Position numbers and translations under genes: made by a program. From assembly GCA_030145055.1 (NCBI GenBank), contig JAQYWK010000002.1, positions 124,001-188,000 on the forward strand: a stretch of DNA of 64,000 bases, read 5' to 3'. Below, piece by piece: positions 36,567 to 44,616 of the stretch (positions are counted from its first letter, which is position 1; every line of letters begins with the position of its first letter). The DNA comes from Desulfovibrio sp. (GTDB lineage: Bacteria; Desulfobacterota; Desulfovibrionia; Desulfovibrionales; Desulfovibrionaceae). The notes under the pieces are model-generated. The model worked only from the letters and a program-made list of their open reading frames with translations. It made no database searches and was not told the DNA's origin.

Positions 36567-36854
36567 TCGAGTTCCATACAGTGTAGAGTTGAGGGATGGG
36601 CATTTTGTGTTTTTGAAATGGTATATGCTTAATTATTATGCTTATTAGAAATAGCATATGGTTTTGGGGGAGTATATTAGTAAGTTAAATTCTGCTGCCA
36701 CGTTTTGCTTTACATTTACTTATATTTTAAATATCTAATTTTATTGGCAGTTTTCTGTTTTTTTAAGGAAAAATTAGATAAACTCTTGATCAATTTAATT
36801 ATACAATAATCGTTTTTCTGCTTTTAATTTAGTCCTATAAAAAGGATAATACTG
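36567..36854. other. Divergent intergenic region
   Basis: About 290 bp of AT-rich sequence between the minus-strand VOC lipoprotein and the plus-strand HATPase-GNAT gene. It should hold both promoters; I see no strong hairpin or frame. Confidence 0.4.
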
Positions 36855-38360
36855 ATGGAATCTAATAAAATGTTTGGGGTACAAATTCCAGCAAGATTGG
36901 ATCTTATTTCAATCGTTGGAGTTGCTGCCCGAGAGTGTGCTATGATACGCGGTTTTTCATCTGATGATGTTCATTTGTTCTGCCTTGCTGTGGAAGAAGC
37001 TCTTACTAATTCTATAGAGCTTGGTTTCGGCGGACAGGTCGATGAGATCGACATTTTATTTTCAAGGACCTCGAGTGGTCTTGGCGTAAAAATTAGTAGT
37101 TTATGCCTACCGCTAGAGCCTGATAAGTTACCACAGTATAGTTTACGAAGAATGTCTGATTTTAATGATACAACAGGATTGAGTTTTCATCTTGTAAAAA
37201 AAATTGTGGATACCATTTCTATATCTATTGATAAAGACGGAGAGCGTGAGCTTTTTTTTGAAAAATATCTTCCTGAAAAAAGGGTAAATGACTTTGGGCA
37301 AGAAAAAAGAAATAAGCGTAAACGCTTAAAGCGCGTTAACACCCCACATTTATTGCGGTTTGCAGTTCCTGATGACGCTGAGAATATTTCCCGTCTTGTT
37401 CTGAGAGCGCATGGTGAAGTAATGTTTAGTGAGCATATTTATTACCCAGACCGCGTCCGTGAAATGCTTAAAATCGGCGAGTTGTTTTCCGTAGTTGCTG
37501 AGGCTGAATGCGGTGAACTTATTGCCCATTTTGCCCTTGTGGGTGATATGTCAAATTCGTTGGTACAGGAATTAACTTATACAGTCATCGACGGTAATTT
37601 TAAAAGCAAAGGTGTTTTAAAAGGACTGGACATGCTTTTAACGAACGCAAAAGATCGCAATGTTTACGCAGTGACTAGCTATGCAGTGACCAATCATGTG
37701 CACTCTCAAAGAGGGCTTCAAAAGGAAGGTTTTTCAGAAAATGCCTTGTTTCTTTCCTTAAGTCCGGCTTCCTGTAACACTGATAAATATGAAGAAGGTC
37801 TTCCAGATAGAATCGCTAATCTTAGTTATTCAAAATATCTTGGTCCAGTAAGCCTTAAACCCTTGTTTATACCATGTAATCATCAGGCAATGATTTTGAA
37901 TATTTATGCTCAAATGGGTTTTGAACCAGTCGTTGCCGACGAAAGCACCTTCAGTGATGTTCAGGGTGGGGCTTCGCGTATCAGGACTGATGTTGAATTA
38001 AAAGAAGGCTGGATGTTAGTAAGCGTACACGAGTATGGAGATGAAACTTTTTCACATGTGAGAAGCGAAATTTATAAATCTCGCGCTCAGGGTATTCCCT
38101 CCATTCAGGTATTACTTCCTCTTGCTGATGCGGCGACACCTACAATGTGCGGAAAATTCGAAGAAATGGGCTTCTTTTTCGCTGGAATATGCCCTGGTTT
38201 CGATGGTAGCGAGAATCTGGCTTTGCAGTATCTGAACGGTGTCGATTCAGGGTTTGATTCTGTGCTTATGCTTACTGAATTCGGCACAAAATTAAAGAAT
38301 TATGTGCGTGAATGTTGGGAAGAAAGTCTCCGTTCAAATCAATGTCCAACTGAAGAATAA
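36855..38360 (+). CDS. Anti-sigma-type ATPase fused to GNAT domains
   Basis: A 501-residue soluble fusion. Residues ~1-145 are a HATPase_c_2/RsbW-like domain: FCLAVEEALTNSIELGF contains the N-box Glu/Asn, with TGLSFHLVKKIVD in place of the usual GxGL lid. Residues ~165-320 form a GNAT acetyltransferase-like domain (PDDAENISRLVLRAHGEV; VLKGLDMLLTNAKDRNVYAV). The remaining ~170 residues look like a second, weaker GNAT-like unit. It could be a stress-responsive protein kinase/anti-sigma factor coupled to acetyl-CoA sensing; no partner is adjacent. Start has AAGGA at 8 nt. The 3' end overlaps the convergent SMR gene by 22 nt. Confidence 0.75.
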   Translation: MESNKMFGVQIPARLDLISIVGVAARECAMIRGFSSDDVHLFCLAVEEALTNSIELGFGGQVDEIDILFSRTSSGLGVKISSLCLPLEPDKLPQYSLRRMSDFNDTTGLSFHLVKKIVDTISISIDKDGERELFFEKYLPEKRVNDFGQEKRNKRKRLKRVNTPHLLRFAVPDDAENISRLVLRAHGEVMFSEHIYYPDRVREMLKIGELFSVVAEAECGELIAHFALVGDMSNSLVQELTYTVIDGNFKSKGVLKGLDMLLTNAKDRNVYAVTSYAVTNHVHSQRGLQKEGFSENALFLSLSPASCNTDKYEEGLPDRIANLSYSKYLGPVSLKPLFIPCNHQAMILNIYAQMGFEPVVADESTFSDVQGGASRIRTDVELKEGWMLVSVHEYGDETFSHVRSEIYKSRAQGIPSIQVLLPLADAATPTMCGKFEEMGFFFAGICPGFDGSENLALQYLNGVDSGFDSVLMLTEFGTKLKNYVRECWEESLRSNQCPTEE

Positions 38361-38668
38361 TTCAATCCAATTACACCTGTGATGACCAGTAATAATGATA
38401 TTATTTTTAAGGAGGTCATCTTCTCTCCAAAAAAGTAAAATCCAATTACTGCCACAACAGCTGTTCCGAGGCCAGCCCACACTGCATAGGCAATACCGAC
38501 ATCTATTTTTTTCAAGACTACAGCCAGTCCCCAGAAAGATAACCCGTAGAGTACAAAAGCGGCTATAGTTGGAATGATCTTGGAGAATCCGTCAGACAAT
38601 TTTAAGAACATGGTTCCACCAATCTCGAATAATATCGCGGCAAAAAGAATAAGCCAGCTTTGTAACAT
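38339..38668 (-). CDS. Small multidrug resistance (SMR) efflux protein
   Basis: A 109-residue protein with four membrane helices. LILFAAILFEIGGTMFLKLS contains the essential Glu15 of proton-coupled SMR transporters, and GIAYAVWAGLGTAVVAVIGF and KIISLLLVITGVIGLN are the conserved third and fourth helices. Members export quaternary ammonium compounds or guanidinium; the GG after the Glu does not decide the subtype. Convergent with, and overlapping by 22 nt, the HATPase-GNAT gene. Confidence 0.92.
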   Translation of the reverse strand: MLQSWLILFAAILFEIGGTMFLKLSDGFSKIIPTIAAFVLYGLSFWGLAVVLKKIDVGIAYAVWAGLGTAVVAVIGFYFFGEKMTSLKIISLLLVITGVIGLNYSSVGH

Positions 38669-38734
38669 TTATTACCTCTTAAATCTAATTAACTAGGGAA
38701 AGCTGCAAAACACTTGCCATGATGACTATTTAAC

Positions 38735-40003
38735 TCACATAAAGTCAACGTTGTGGACATCATCACCCAGAGTAACGTTGGCGACAACTTTAGGCGTTTG
38801 GCTGATAATTTTACCACGGCGAATAACGTATAGTCTCGTTGGATGAACCCGCATGGCTTCCGTCTTTGACATTGCTTGGAGCACCACCATATCGGCGTTG
38901 CAGCCTATATCTAGTCCATATCCTTCAATATTAAGCGTTTTAGCTCCATGAGTTGTGACAGCGTCAAAAAGTATTTCCTGCTGAGCCACGCCAGTCATAT
39001 GCAGAGCATGCGCTCCCATATGTGCGACTTCAAGCATGTCATGGGTTCCCATGGGATACCACGGGTCCATCACATCATCATGTCCTAGTGATACGTTGAT
39101 ACCCTGAGCCATGAGCTCCGGTACTCGCATCAGCCCGCGACGTTTAGGATATGTGTCGTGTCGGCCTTGAAGATTCATATTTACCAGCGGATTGCAGACA
39201 CAGTTCATTTGCGCTTCGGCCATTAACGGCAGAAGTTTTGAAACATAATAATTGTCCATAGAATGCATGCTGGTCAAATGAGACCCGGCGATGCGCCCCT
39301 GTAAACCCAGTCGCTGAGTATGGTAGGTCAGCGTTTCAATATGTCGGGAATGCGGATCGTCTGATTCATCACAATGCATGTCCACCATAAGACCGCGCTC
39401 TACCGCCATTTCGCAGAGTATCTCTATTGATTTATGCCCCTCATCCATAGTTCTTTCAAAGTGTGGAATACCACCAACGACGTCCACCCCTTTGTCCAAA
39501 GCTCTTCGCATAAGAGCCAGCCCATCCTTGCAGCGAAGCACACCATCCTGCGGAAAAGCAACAAGCTGGATGTCGATGAATTCTTTCATTTCCTCACGAA
39601 CTTCTAGCAAAACATCAACGGCCATGAGGCTCGGGTCAGTGGTGTCTACATGTGACCTGATGGCGAGATTCCCTTTGGCAATAGCCCATGTGATAAGCTT
39701 AATGGCTCGTTCTTTTATGCCCTCTGGCGTCAAGTCCGGTTTAAGCTCACCCCAGATTTTGATTCCTTCCAAAAGGGTTCCTGATTGGTTTAATCGTGGC
39801 ATGCCCATGGAAAGCGTGGCGTCCATGTGAAAGTGAGAATCTACGAACGGAGGTGTAACTAATTGTCCCTCTGCATCAATAATTGTTACTGCATCCGCTT
39901 TAATGGCTGGACTAATTTCAACTATTTTTCCATCTTTGCAGGCTATGTCGACCAGACTACTCTGCCCATCCACGGTACCATTCTTGATGATAAGTTCGAG
40001 CAT
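38735..40003 (-). CDS. Cytosine-deaminase-like amidohydrolase
   Basis: A 422-residue metal-dependent hydrolase: metal site PPFVDSHFHMD, substrate-loop RSHVDTTDPSLMAVDVLLEV, MVDMHCDESDDPHSRH, AGSHLTSMHSMD, and the catalytic Asp in NVSLGHDDVMDPWYPMG. These match CodA-type cytosine deaminases (cytosine or isoguanine to uracil or xanthine); related proteins act on other N-heterocycles, so the substrate is a best guess. No permease (CodB) is adjacent. Starts at ATG 40003 after a short AT-rich leader. Confidence 0.87.
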   Translation of the reverse strand: MLELIIKNGTVDGQSSLVDIACKDGKIVEISPAIKADAVTIIDAEGQLVTPPFVDSHFHMDATLSMGMPRLNQSGTLLEGIKIWGELKPDLTPEGIKERAIKLITWAIAKGNLAIRSHVDTTDPSLMAVDVLLEVREEMKEFIDIQLVAFPQDGVLRCKDGLALMRRALDKGVDVVGGIPHFERTMDEGHKSIEILCEMAVERGLMVDMHCDESDDPHSRHIETLTYHTQRLGLQGRIAGSHLTSMHSMDNYYVSKLLPLMAEAQMNCVCNPLVNMNLQGRHDTYPKRRGLMRVPELMAQGINVSLGHDDVMDPWYPMGTHDMLEVAHMGAHALHMTGVAQQEILFDAVTTHGAKTLNIEGYGLDIGCNADMVVLQAMSKTEAMRVHPTRLYVIRRGKIISQTPKVVANVTLGDDVHNVDFM

Positions 40004-40126
40004 TGGGTATCCTTATTTAACATTTAACTTTGCGGTATTTTTTAATTTTGCAAATGGACCACAGATGTAGCTCTCTCTGTTCATTTTCAAAATTACATTA
40101 TGAATATAAATTGTTTATTTTAGAAT

Positions 40127-40166
40127 GAAAAGACCTAGTTCTCAATTACGAGAACTAGGTCTTTTC
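40127..40166 (-). terminator. Perfect hairpin terminator of the lipoprotein gene at 40.2 kb
   Basis: GAAAAGACCTAGTTCTC and its exact complement around a 6-nt loop: a 17-bp stem with the U-tract inside the stem arm, usable in both directions. It lies 36 nt after the lipoprotein stop. Confidence 0.85.
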
Positions 40167-40201
40167 ACTTTTGTAAAATCAAAGAGAATAGCTGATGCCG
40201 A

Positions 40202-40834
40202 TTATTTCTCAGTTGGAGGAGTAAAAAGTTTCTGCAAGTAGTTAGTAAGTCCCTGATTTACACCCTGACCGCACTGGGCAAAGGGGCAACCTAGTTCGTA
40301 TGGAACTTCAATAGGGGCCGGGGTTCCAGAATAGATTGTATCATTCTGCCCTTTCTCTTGTTTTATGAGAAGTTCCACGACCAAATAACAGGCATTGGGA
40401 CTGTTTTTTACTCGTTCAATTTCAGGAGACCATTTCTTGACGACCACCGGGTAATTTCTAAACGAAGGACCGTATGATAAAGATCTTGATAATCCCACAT
40501 GCTGGGCTTCTCTGCTAGCCAATGCCTTAGGGGAAATAGAACCGATGCGAGCTTCAATAAGGTAGTCCACTTCGCCATATGGCTGATATTTGTAGCCCAT
40601 ACCGACTAAAGTCTGAATTACGTTTTGCGCAATGGGAAGTCCGCCGGTCTTTACCTGTTCGGGATTACCGTTTCCTTTTAGCTGAAAAAGAACAGTCTTA
40701 ACATTAAAGGAACCGGGCGCTGGGATGAAAGAAGATATCGGTGTGGGGGGAGTGGTCGTGCGCGTGGAGCAGGCTCCTAAGCAAATCATAATACAAAGTG
40801 CCAATAATTTAATAACAGTGAAATTTTTACGCAT
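40202..40834 (-). CDS. Lipoprotein, DUF4136-like
   Basis: A 210-residue lipoprotein with lipobox LGAC at about residue 21, followed by a Thr/Pro linker. The domain opens with FNVKTVLFQLKGNG, continues with PIAQNVIQTLVGMGYKYQ and VDYLIEARIG, and ends with GCPFAQCGQGVNQGLTNYLQKLF. This order (strand, helix carrying a turnover of 'Gly-Tyr', then 'Asp-Tyr-Leu') resembles DUF4136 lipoproteins of Gram-negative envelopes, but the match is by eye. No operon partner. Function unknown. Confidence 0.7.
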   Translation of the reverse strand: MRKNFTVIKLLALCIMICLGACSTRTTTPPTPISSFIPAPGSFNVKTVLFQLKGNGNPEQVKTGGLPIAQNVIQTLVGMGYKYQPYGEVDYLIEARIGSISPKALASREAQHVGLSRSLSYGPSFRNYPVVVKKWSPEIERVKNSPNACYLVVELLIKQEKGQNDTIYSGTPAPIEVPYELGCPFAQCGQGVNQGLTNYLQKLFTPPTEK

Positions 40835-41124
40835 AACTATCCATTTGTTGTTTTGTTTAAAGTCGAATCACTAGGCACATTATTCTAGGTCACTATATAT
40901 ATCTTATGAATTAAGACATTATATTTATGCAAACAGTTAAAATTGCTTTTTGTTACATCAGTTGGAGGAGTTATTTTGCTATATAATGGTAGAACATTAA
41001 AAAAATCACCCAAGAGGAAGTTTAAATGTTATTTAAATGCTACAAATTGATTTTATATCTCGCTTTTAGATATTGTCCTTTTCATATTTCATAGAGAGTC
41101 AGACCATGGGGAATTGGTGTAATT
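40835..41124. other. Divergent intergenic region before the sensor-kinase cluster
   Basis: About 290 bp, AT-rich, with no frame or strong hairpin. Contains the promoters of the lipoprotein (minus) and of the NMT1-type sensor kinase (plus). Confidence 0.4.
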
Positions 41125-44100
41125 ATGAGCCACGTGAGTAAATTATGTTTCCTGATTTTTACGTTCTTAATTTTAATTAGTTCCAGTGCCTGGGCGGATA
41201 AAAAAGTAACTTTGCAACTTCGCTGGGACTATCAGTACCAGTTTGCCGGATACCTTGCTGCAAAATGGATGGGGTATTATAGTCAGGAGGGCTTGGATGT
41301 CGAAATTAAGTCGGCAATTACTCCTCAGAATAATATTCTTTCGGCCATTACGGAAGTAGATAAAGGGCGTGCTCAGTTCGGCATTGGTGCGGCTGATGTT
41401 CTTATCGCTCGAGACAAGGGAGACCCTTTGGTTCTCTTGTTGGCCATTTTTCAGCAGAGCCCTGCGTCTTTCTATGCTTTGGCCGAAACTCCTATAAACT
41501 CACTGGCGGACTTTACTCGACTCAAGGTAGCAAGAAGGGTCAATGATCTTATAGATGTAGAGTTGCAAGCTATGTTAAGATCGGAAGGAATTGATCCGGA
41601 AACAGTCAAACCGCATACGCATGCAACTGGAATATCCAATCTTCTCAGTGGTAAAGTGGATATTGTTCCCGGTTACAGTATTTCTTTTCCTTACGAACTA
41701 TCAGAAGCAGGAATCACTCCACGCGTTATCAAGCCATCGCAGTATGGGGTCGATTTTTATGGAGATTCTTTGTTCACAACTGAGGGGGTGATCGAGAGTG
41801 ACCCTGATATGGTTGAAGATTTTATGCGCGCAAGTCTTAGAGGGTGGAAATATGCACTTGATCATCCGCAAGAGGTCGCGGATCGAATTGCAACGGAGTT
41901 TTCTAGAACTGCACCAGTTAATGATTTGAAGAAGTTTAACTTTTTTCAATCAAAAGGAGTCCGCGATCTTACTTTGTACCCCGTTGTAAGTTTGGGCCAT
42001 ATAAATTCGGATCGGTGGAATAAGATACATCAATACTTGAAAAAAACTGGCCTAGTGAAAAATAAATTTGATCCCCTTAAGTTTATATACGATCCAGAAA
42101 AACGTAAGTTAGCAGAAAAGGATCATTTTGAGCAGATTATCCTCATTGGTTTAGCCATTATATCTTTAGTACTAGTACTTTCCTTGCTGTGGATTTATCT
42201 ACTTCGTCAATTAGTCAGGGCAAAAATTCAAACAATAAAAGAAAGTGAGCAACGTTTTGATCTAGCAATGGATGCTGCCCAGGATGGTTTGTATGACTGG
42301 AATCTTGTAACTAATGAAATCTACTATTCGCCGGAATGGAAAAAGATGTTAGGCTATGAAGACGATGAGCTGTCCAATGATTTTGTCGTATGGGAAAATC
42401 TAACTAACTCCGAGGATGTTCAGCGTTCTTGGGAAATACAACAGGAACTGATCAACAAGGTTCGGGACCGTTTTGAGATGGAATTCAAGATGAAGCATAA
42501 AGATGGTCACTGGGTAGACATTCTAAGCCGGGCCAAAGCCATTTTTGATTCTGAAGGAAAGGCTGTCAGGATTGTGGGAACCCATATGGATGTAACTGTG
42601 CGCAAACGAATCGAGGAATCCTTCAGAAGGAGTGAAGTTCGTCTTCAAGAAGCTCATCATTTGGCCAAAGTCGGTAGCTGGGAATACGACCTGCAGACAG
42701 GAGAGATATGGGGCTCAGATGAGGGTTTTTATATATACGGGATCGAGCCTCCTCCTTCAAATCTGCTTACGGTTGATGATATTGAAGAATGTATTCCTGA
42801 AAAAGAACGAGTTCATCAGGCCCTTATTGATTTAATTAAGGAAGACAAGCCGTACAACCTTGAATTTGATATTATACCCGCTGACGGTTCAGCACGTAAG
42901 CAACTTATTTCGAAAGCAAATGTTGAACGAGATAGCTTGGGAAATCCCTTACGAGTGTACGGAGTGATTCAGGACATCACAGAACTTAAACAATCGCAAT
43001 TAGCCTTGGCCAAGAGTGAAGCGCATCTTCGTGAGATTGTGACTAAGACTCCACACCCAATGGCTATTTTGAATTCTACTTATACTGATATATTGTTTTA
43101 CAATGAATCTTTCACCAAGACTTTCGGATACACTCTTGATGATATCAGAACCTCTCACGAGTGGTGGGAAAAGGCTTACCCTGATCTTGAATATCGCGCC
43201 AGAGTACAACAATCATGGATGGAAACAGTGAGAGAATTCGGCGCTGATAATCAGGACATTCCTCCGCAGGAATGGCGTATGCGTCGTAAGGATGGAGAAT
43301 TCAGGGATGCTGAGTTCACACTAATGCCTTTGGATAAGGAGTTGCTCATTTGTGTGACAGACTTGACTGAACATCGGGTGTTAGTGGATTCATTGAAGAA
43401 AGCGAAGAAAATGGCAGAAGTAGCCAATCTCGCTAAATCGACGTTTCTGGCTAACATGAGTCACGAAATACGTACACCAATCAATGGGATTATGGGTATG
43501 CTTCAGCTCTTGCAAATGACTGCTCTGAACGAAACACAACAAGAGTATGCCACCATTGGGATTCAATCATCTAAACGTTTGACCCGGCTACTTTCAGATA
43601 TTCTTGATCTATCCACGGTCGAAGCCGGAATAATTCAGATTAAGTCCGAACCTTTTCAACTTGAGAAATCAATTTGGGAGGTTTTACAGATGTTTTTGCC
43701 CAACGCCAATCAAGCCGGGGTGGAGCTTCGTATGTCTTTCGATTCGGCTGTTCCTACTTGGGTAATGGGGGACAAAATTCGCCTACAGCAAATTTTCACC
43801 AACCTGATCGGTAATGCTTTGAAATTCACTAAGTCGGGTAGTGTGGCCATCGAGGCTAGTCTCTTGGCTTCTTCGCGGCAGGAGTATTTTCGAATTCTTT
43901 TTTCCGTTGTTGATACGGGCGTGGGCATATCAGAGGACGTTGCTCAGGTGCTGTTCGAACCTTTTACCCAAGGCTCAGAGGACTTTAGACGCGGGCAGCA
44001 TGGAGCTGGGCTTGGGTTGTCCATTTGCAAGCGTTTAATAGTTATGATGGATGGGGATATTTCAGTGGAGAGTGAATTGGGAAAGGGTACTTCATTCTAC

Positions 44101-44559
44101 CTCAGCATACCGCTCATGGCGGCCGAAAACCAAGCTTCACTTTCTCAGGTTTTGGAAGAAGCCGAAACCTCTGTTCGTTCGTCCATACGAGTTCTCTTAG
44201 CGGAAGATGATAAAGTCAGTAGTCTAGCGAGCGGAAAACTTCTGGAAAAGCTCGGTTGCATTGTTAAACTGGTCACAAATGGAGCGGCGGCCATGGAGGC
44301 GCTGAGGGAAGATACTTTCGATCTTGTGTTCATGGATATCCAGATGCCAGTCATGGATGGAATAGAAACAACACAAGCAATCAGACGTGGGGAAGCTGGT
44401 GATGATAAAAAGAACATTACTATTATTGCAATGACAGCATATGCTATGAGTGGTGATCGAGAGAAATTTCTGGATAGTGGCATGAACGACTATATTGCTA
44501 AGCCAGTTAGTATTTACAGCTTAAAAGAAGGATTGAAGCGGTTTTTACCTGAAAAGTAA
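41125..44559 (+). CDS. Hybrid histidine kinase with periplasmic NMT1/SsuA-type binding domain
   Basis: A 1144-residue transmembrane sensor. Signal peptide (~1-24), then an NMT1/THI5-like solute-binding domain (~27-325: VTLQLRWDYQYQFAGYLAAK, GYYSQEGLDVEIK), one membrane helix (~337-358), three PAS domains with PAC motifs (~380-500, ~505-620, ~630-755), HisKA with His780 in NMSHEIRTP, HATPase (LTNLIGNALKF, DTGVGIS, GAGLGLSIC) and a receiver with Asp1071 (FMDIQMPVMDG). The binding domain suggests it detects a small nutrient such as a pyrimidine, thiamine precursor or sulfonate directly. A second kinase follows 57 bp later. Confidence 0.92.
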   Translation: MSHVSKLCFLIFTFLILISSSAWADKKVTLQLRWDYQYQFAGYLAAKWMGYYSQEGLDVEIKSAITPQNNILSAITEVDKGRAQFGIGAADVLIARDKGDPLVLLLAIFQQSPASFYALAETPINSLADFTRLKVARRVNDLIDVELQAMLRSEGIDPETVKPHTHATGISNLLSGKVDIVPGYSISFPYELSEAGITPRVIKPSQYGVDFYGDSLFTTEGVIESDPDMVEDFMRASLRGWKYALDHPQEVADRIATEFSRTAPVNDLKKFNFFQSKGVRDLTLYPVVSLGHINSDRWNKIHQYLKKTGLVKNKFDPLKFIYDPEKRKLAEKDHFEQIILIGLAIISLVLVLSLLWIYLLRQLVRAKIQTIKESEQRFDLAMDAAQDGLYDWNLVTNEIYYSPEWKKMLGYEDDELSNDFVVWENLTNSEDVQRSWEIQQELINKVRDRFEMEFKMKHKDGHWVDILSRAKAIFDSEGKAVRIVGTHMDVTVRKRIEESFRRSEVRLQEAHHLAKVGSWEYDLQTGEIWGSDEGFYIYGIEPPPSNLLTVDDIEECIPEKERVHQALIDLIKEDKPYNLEFDIIPADGSARKQLISKANVERDSLGNPLRVYGVIQDITELKQSQLALAKSEAHLREIVTKTPHPMAILNSTYTDILFYNESFTKTFGYTLDDIRTSHEWWEKAYPDLEYRARVQQSWMETVREFGADNQDIPPQEWRMRRKDGEFRDAEFTLMPLDKELLICVTDLTEHRVLVDSLKKAKKMAEVANLAKSTFLANMSHEIRTPINGIMGMLQLLQMTALNETQQEYATIGIQSSKRLTRLLSDILDLSTVEAGIIQIKSEPFQLEKSIWEVLQMFLPNANQAGVELRMSFDSAVPTWVMGDKIRLQQIFTNLIGNALKFTKSGSVAIEASLLASSRQEYFRILFSVVDTGVGISEDVAQVLFEPFTQGSEDFRRGQHGAGLGLSICKRLIVMMDGDISVESELGKGTSFYLSIPLMAAENQASLSQVLEEAETSVRSSIRVLLAEDDKVSSLASGKLLEKLGCIVKLVTNGAAAMEALREDTFDLVFMDIQMPVMDGIETTQAIRRGEAGDDKKNITIIAMTAYAMSGDREKFLDSGMNDYIAKPVSIYSLKEGLKRFLPEK

Positions 44560-44616
44560 CGATATTTGCTTCAATGAACGCCAACAAGCATTTAATATTA
44601 TCTCCAGGGGGAGGAT

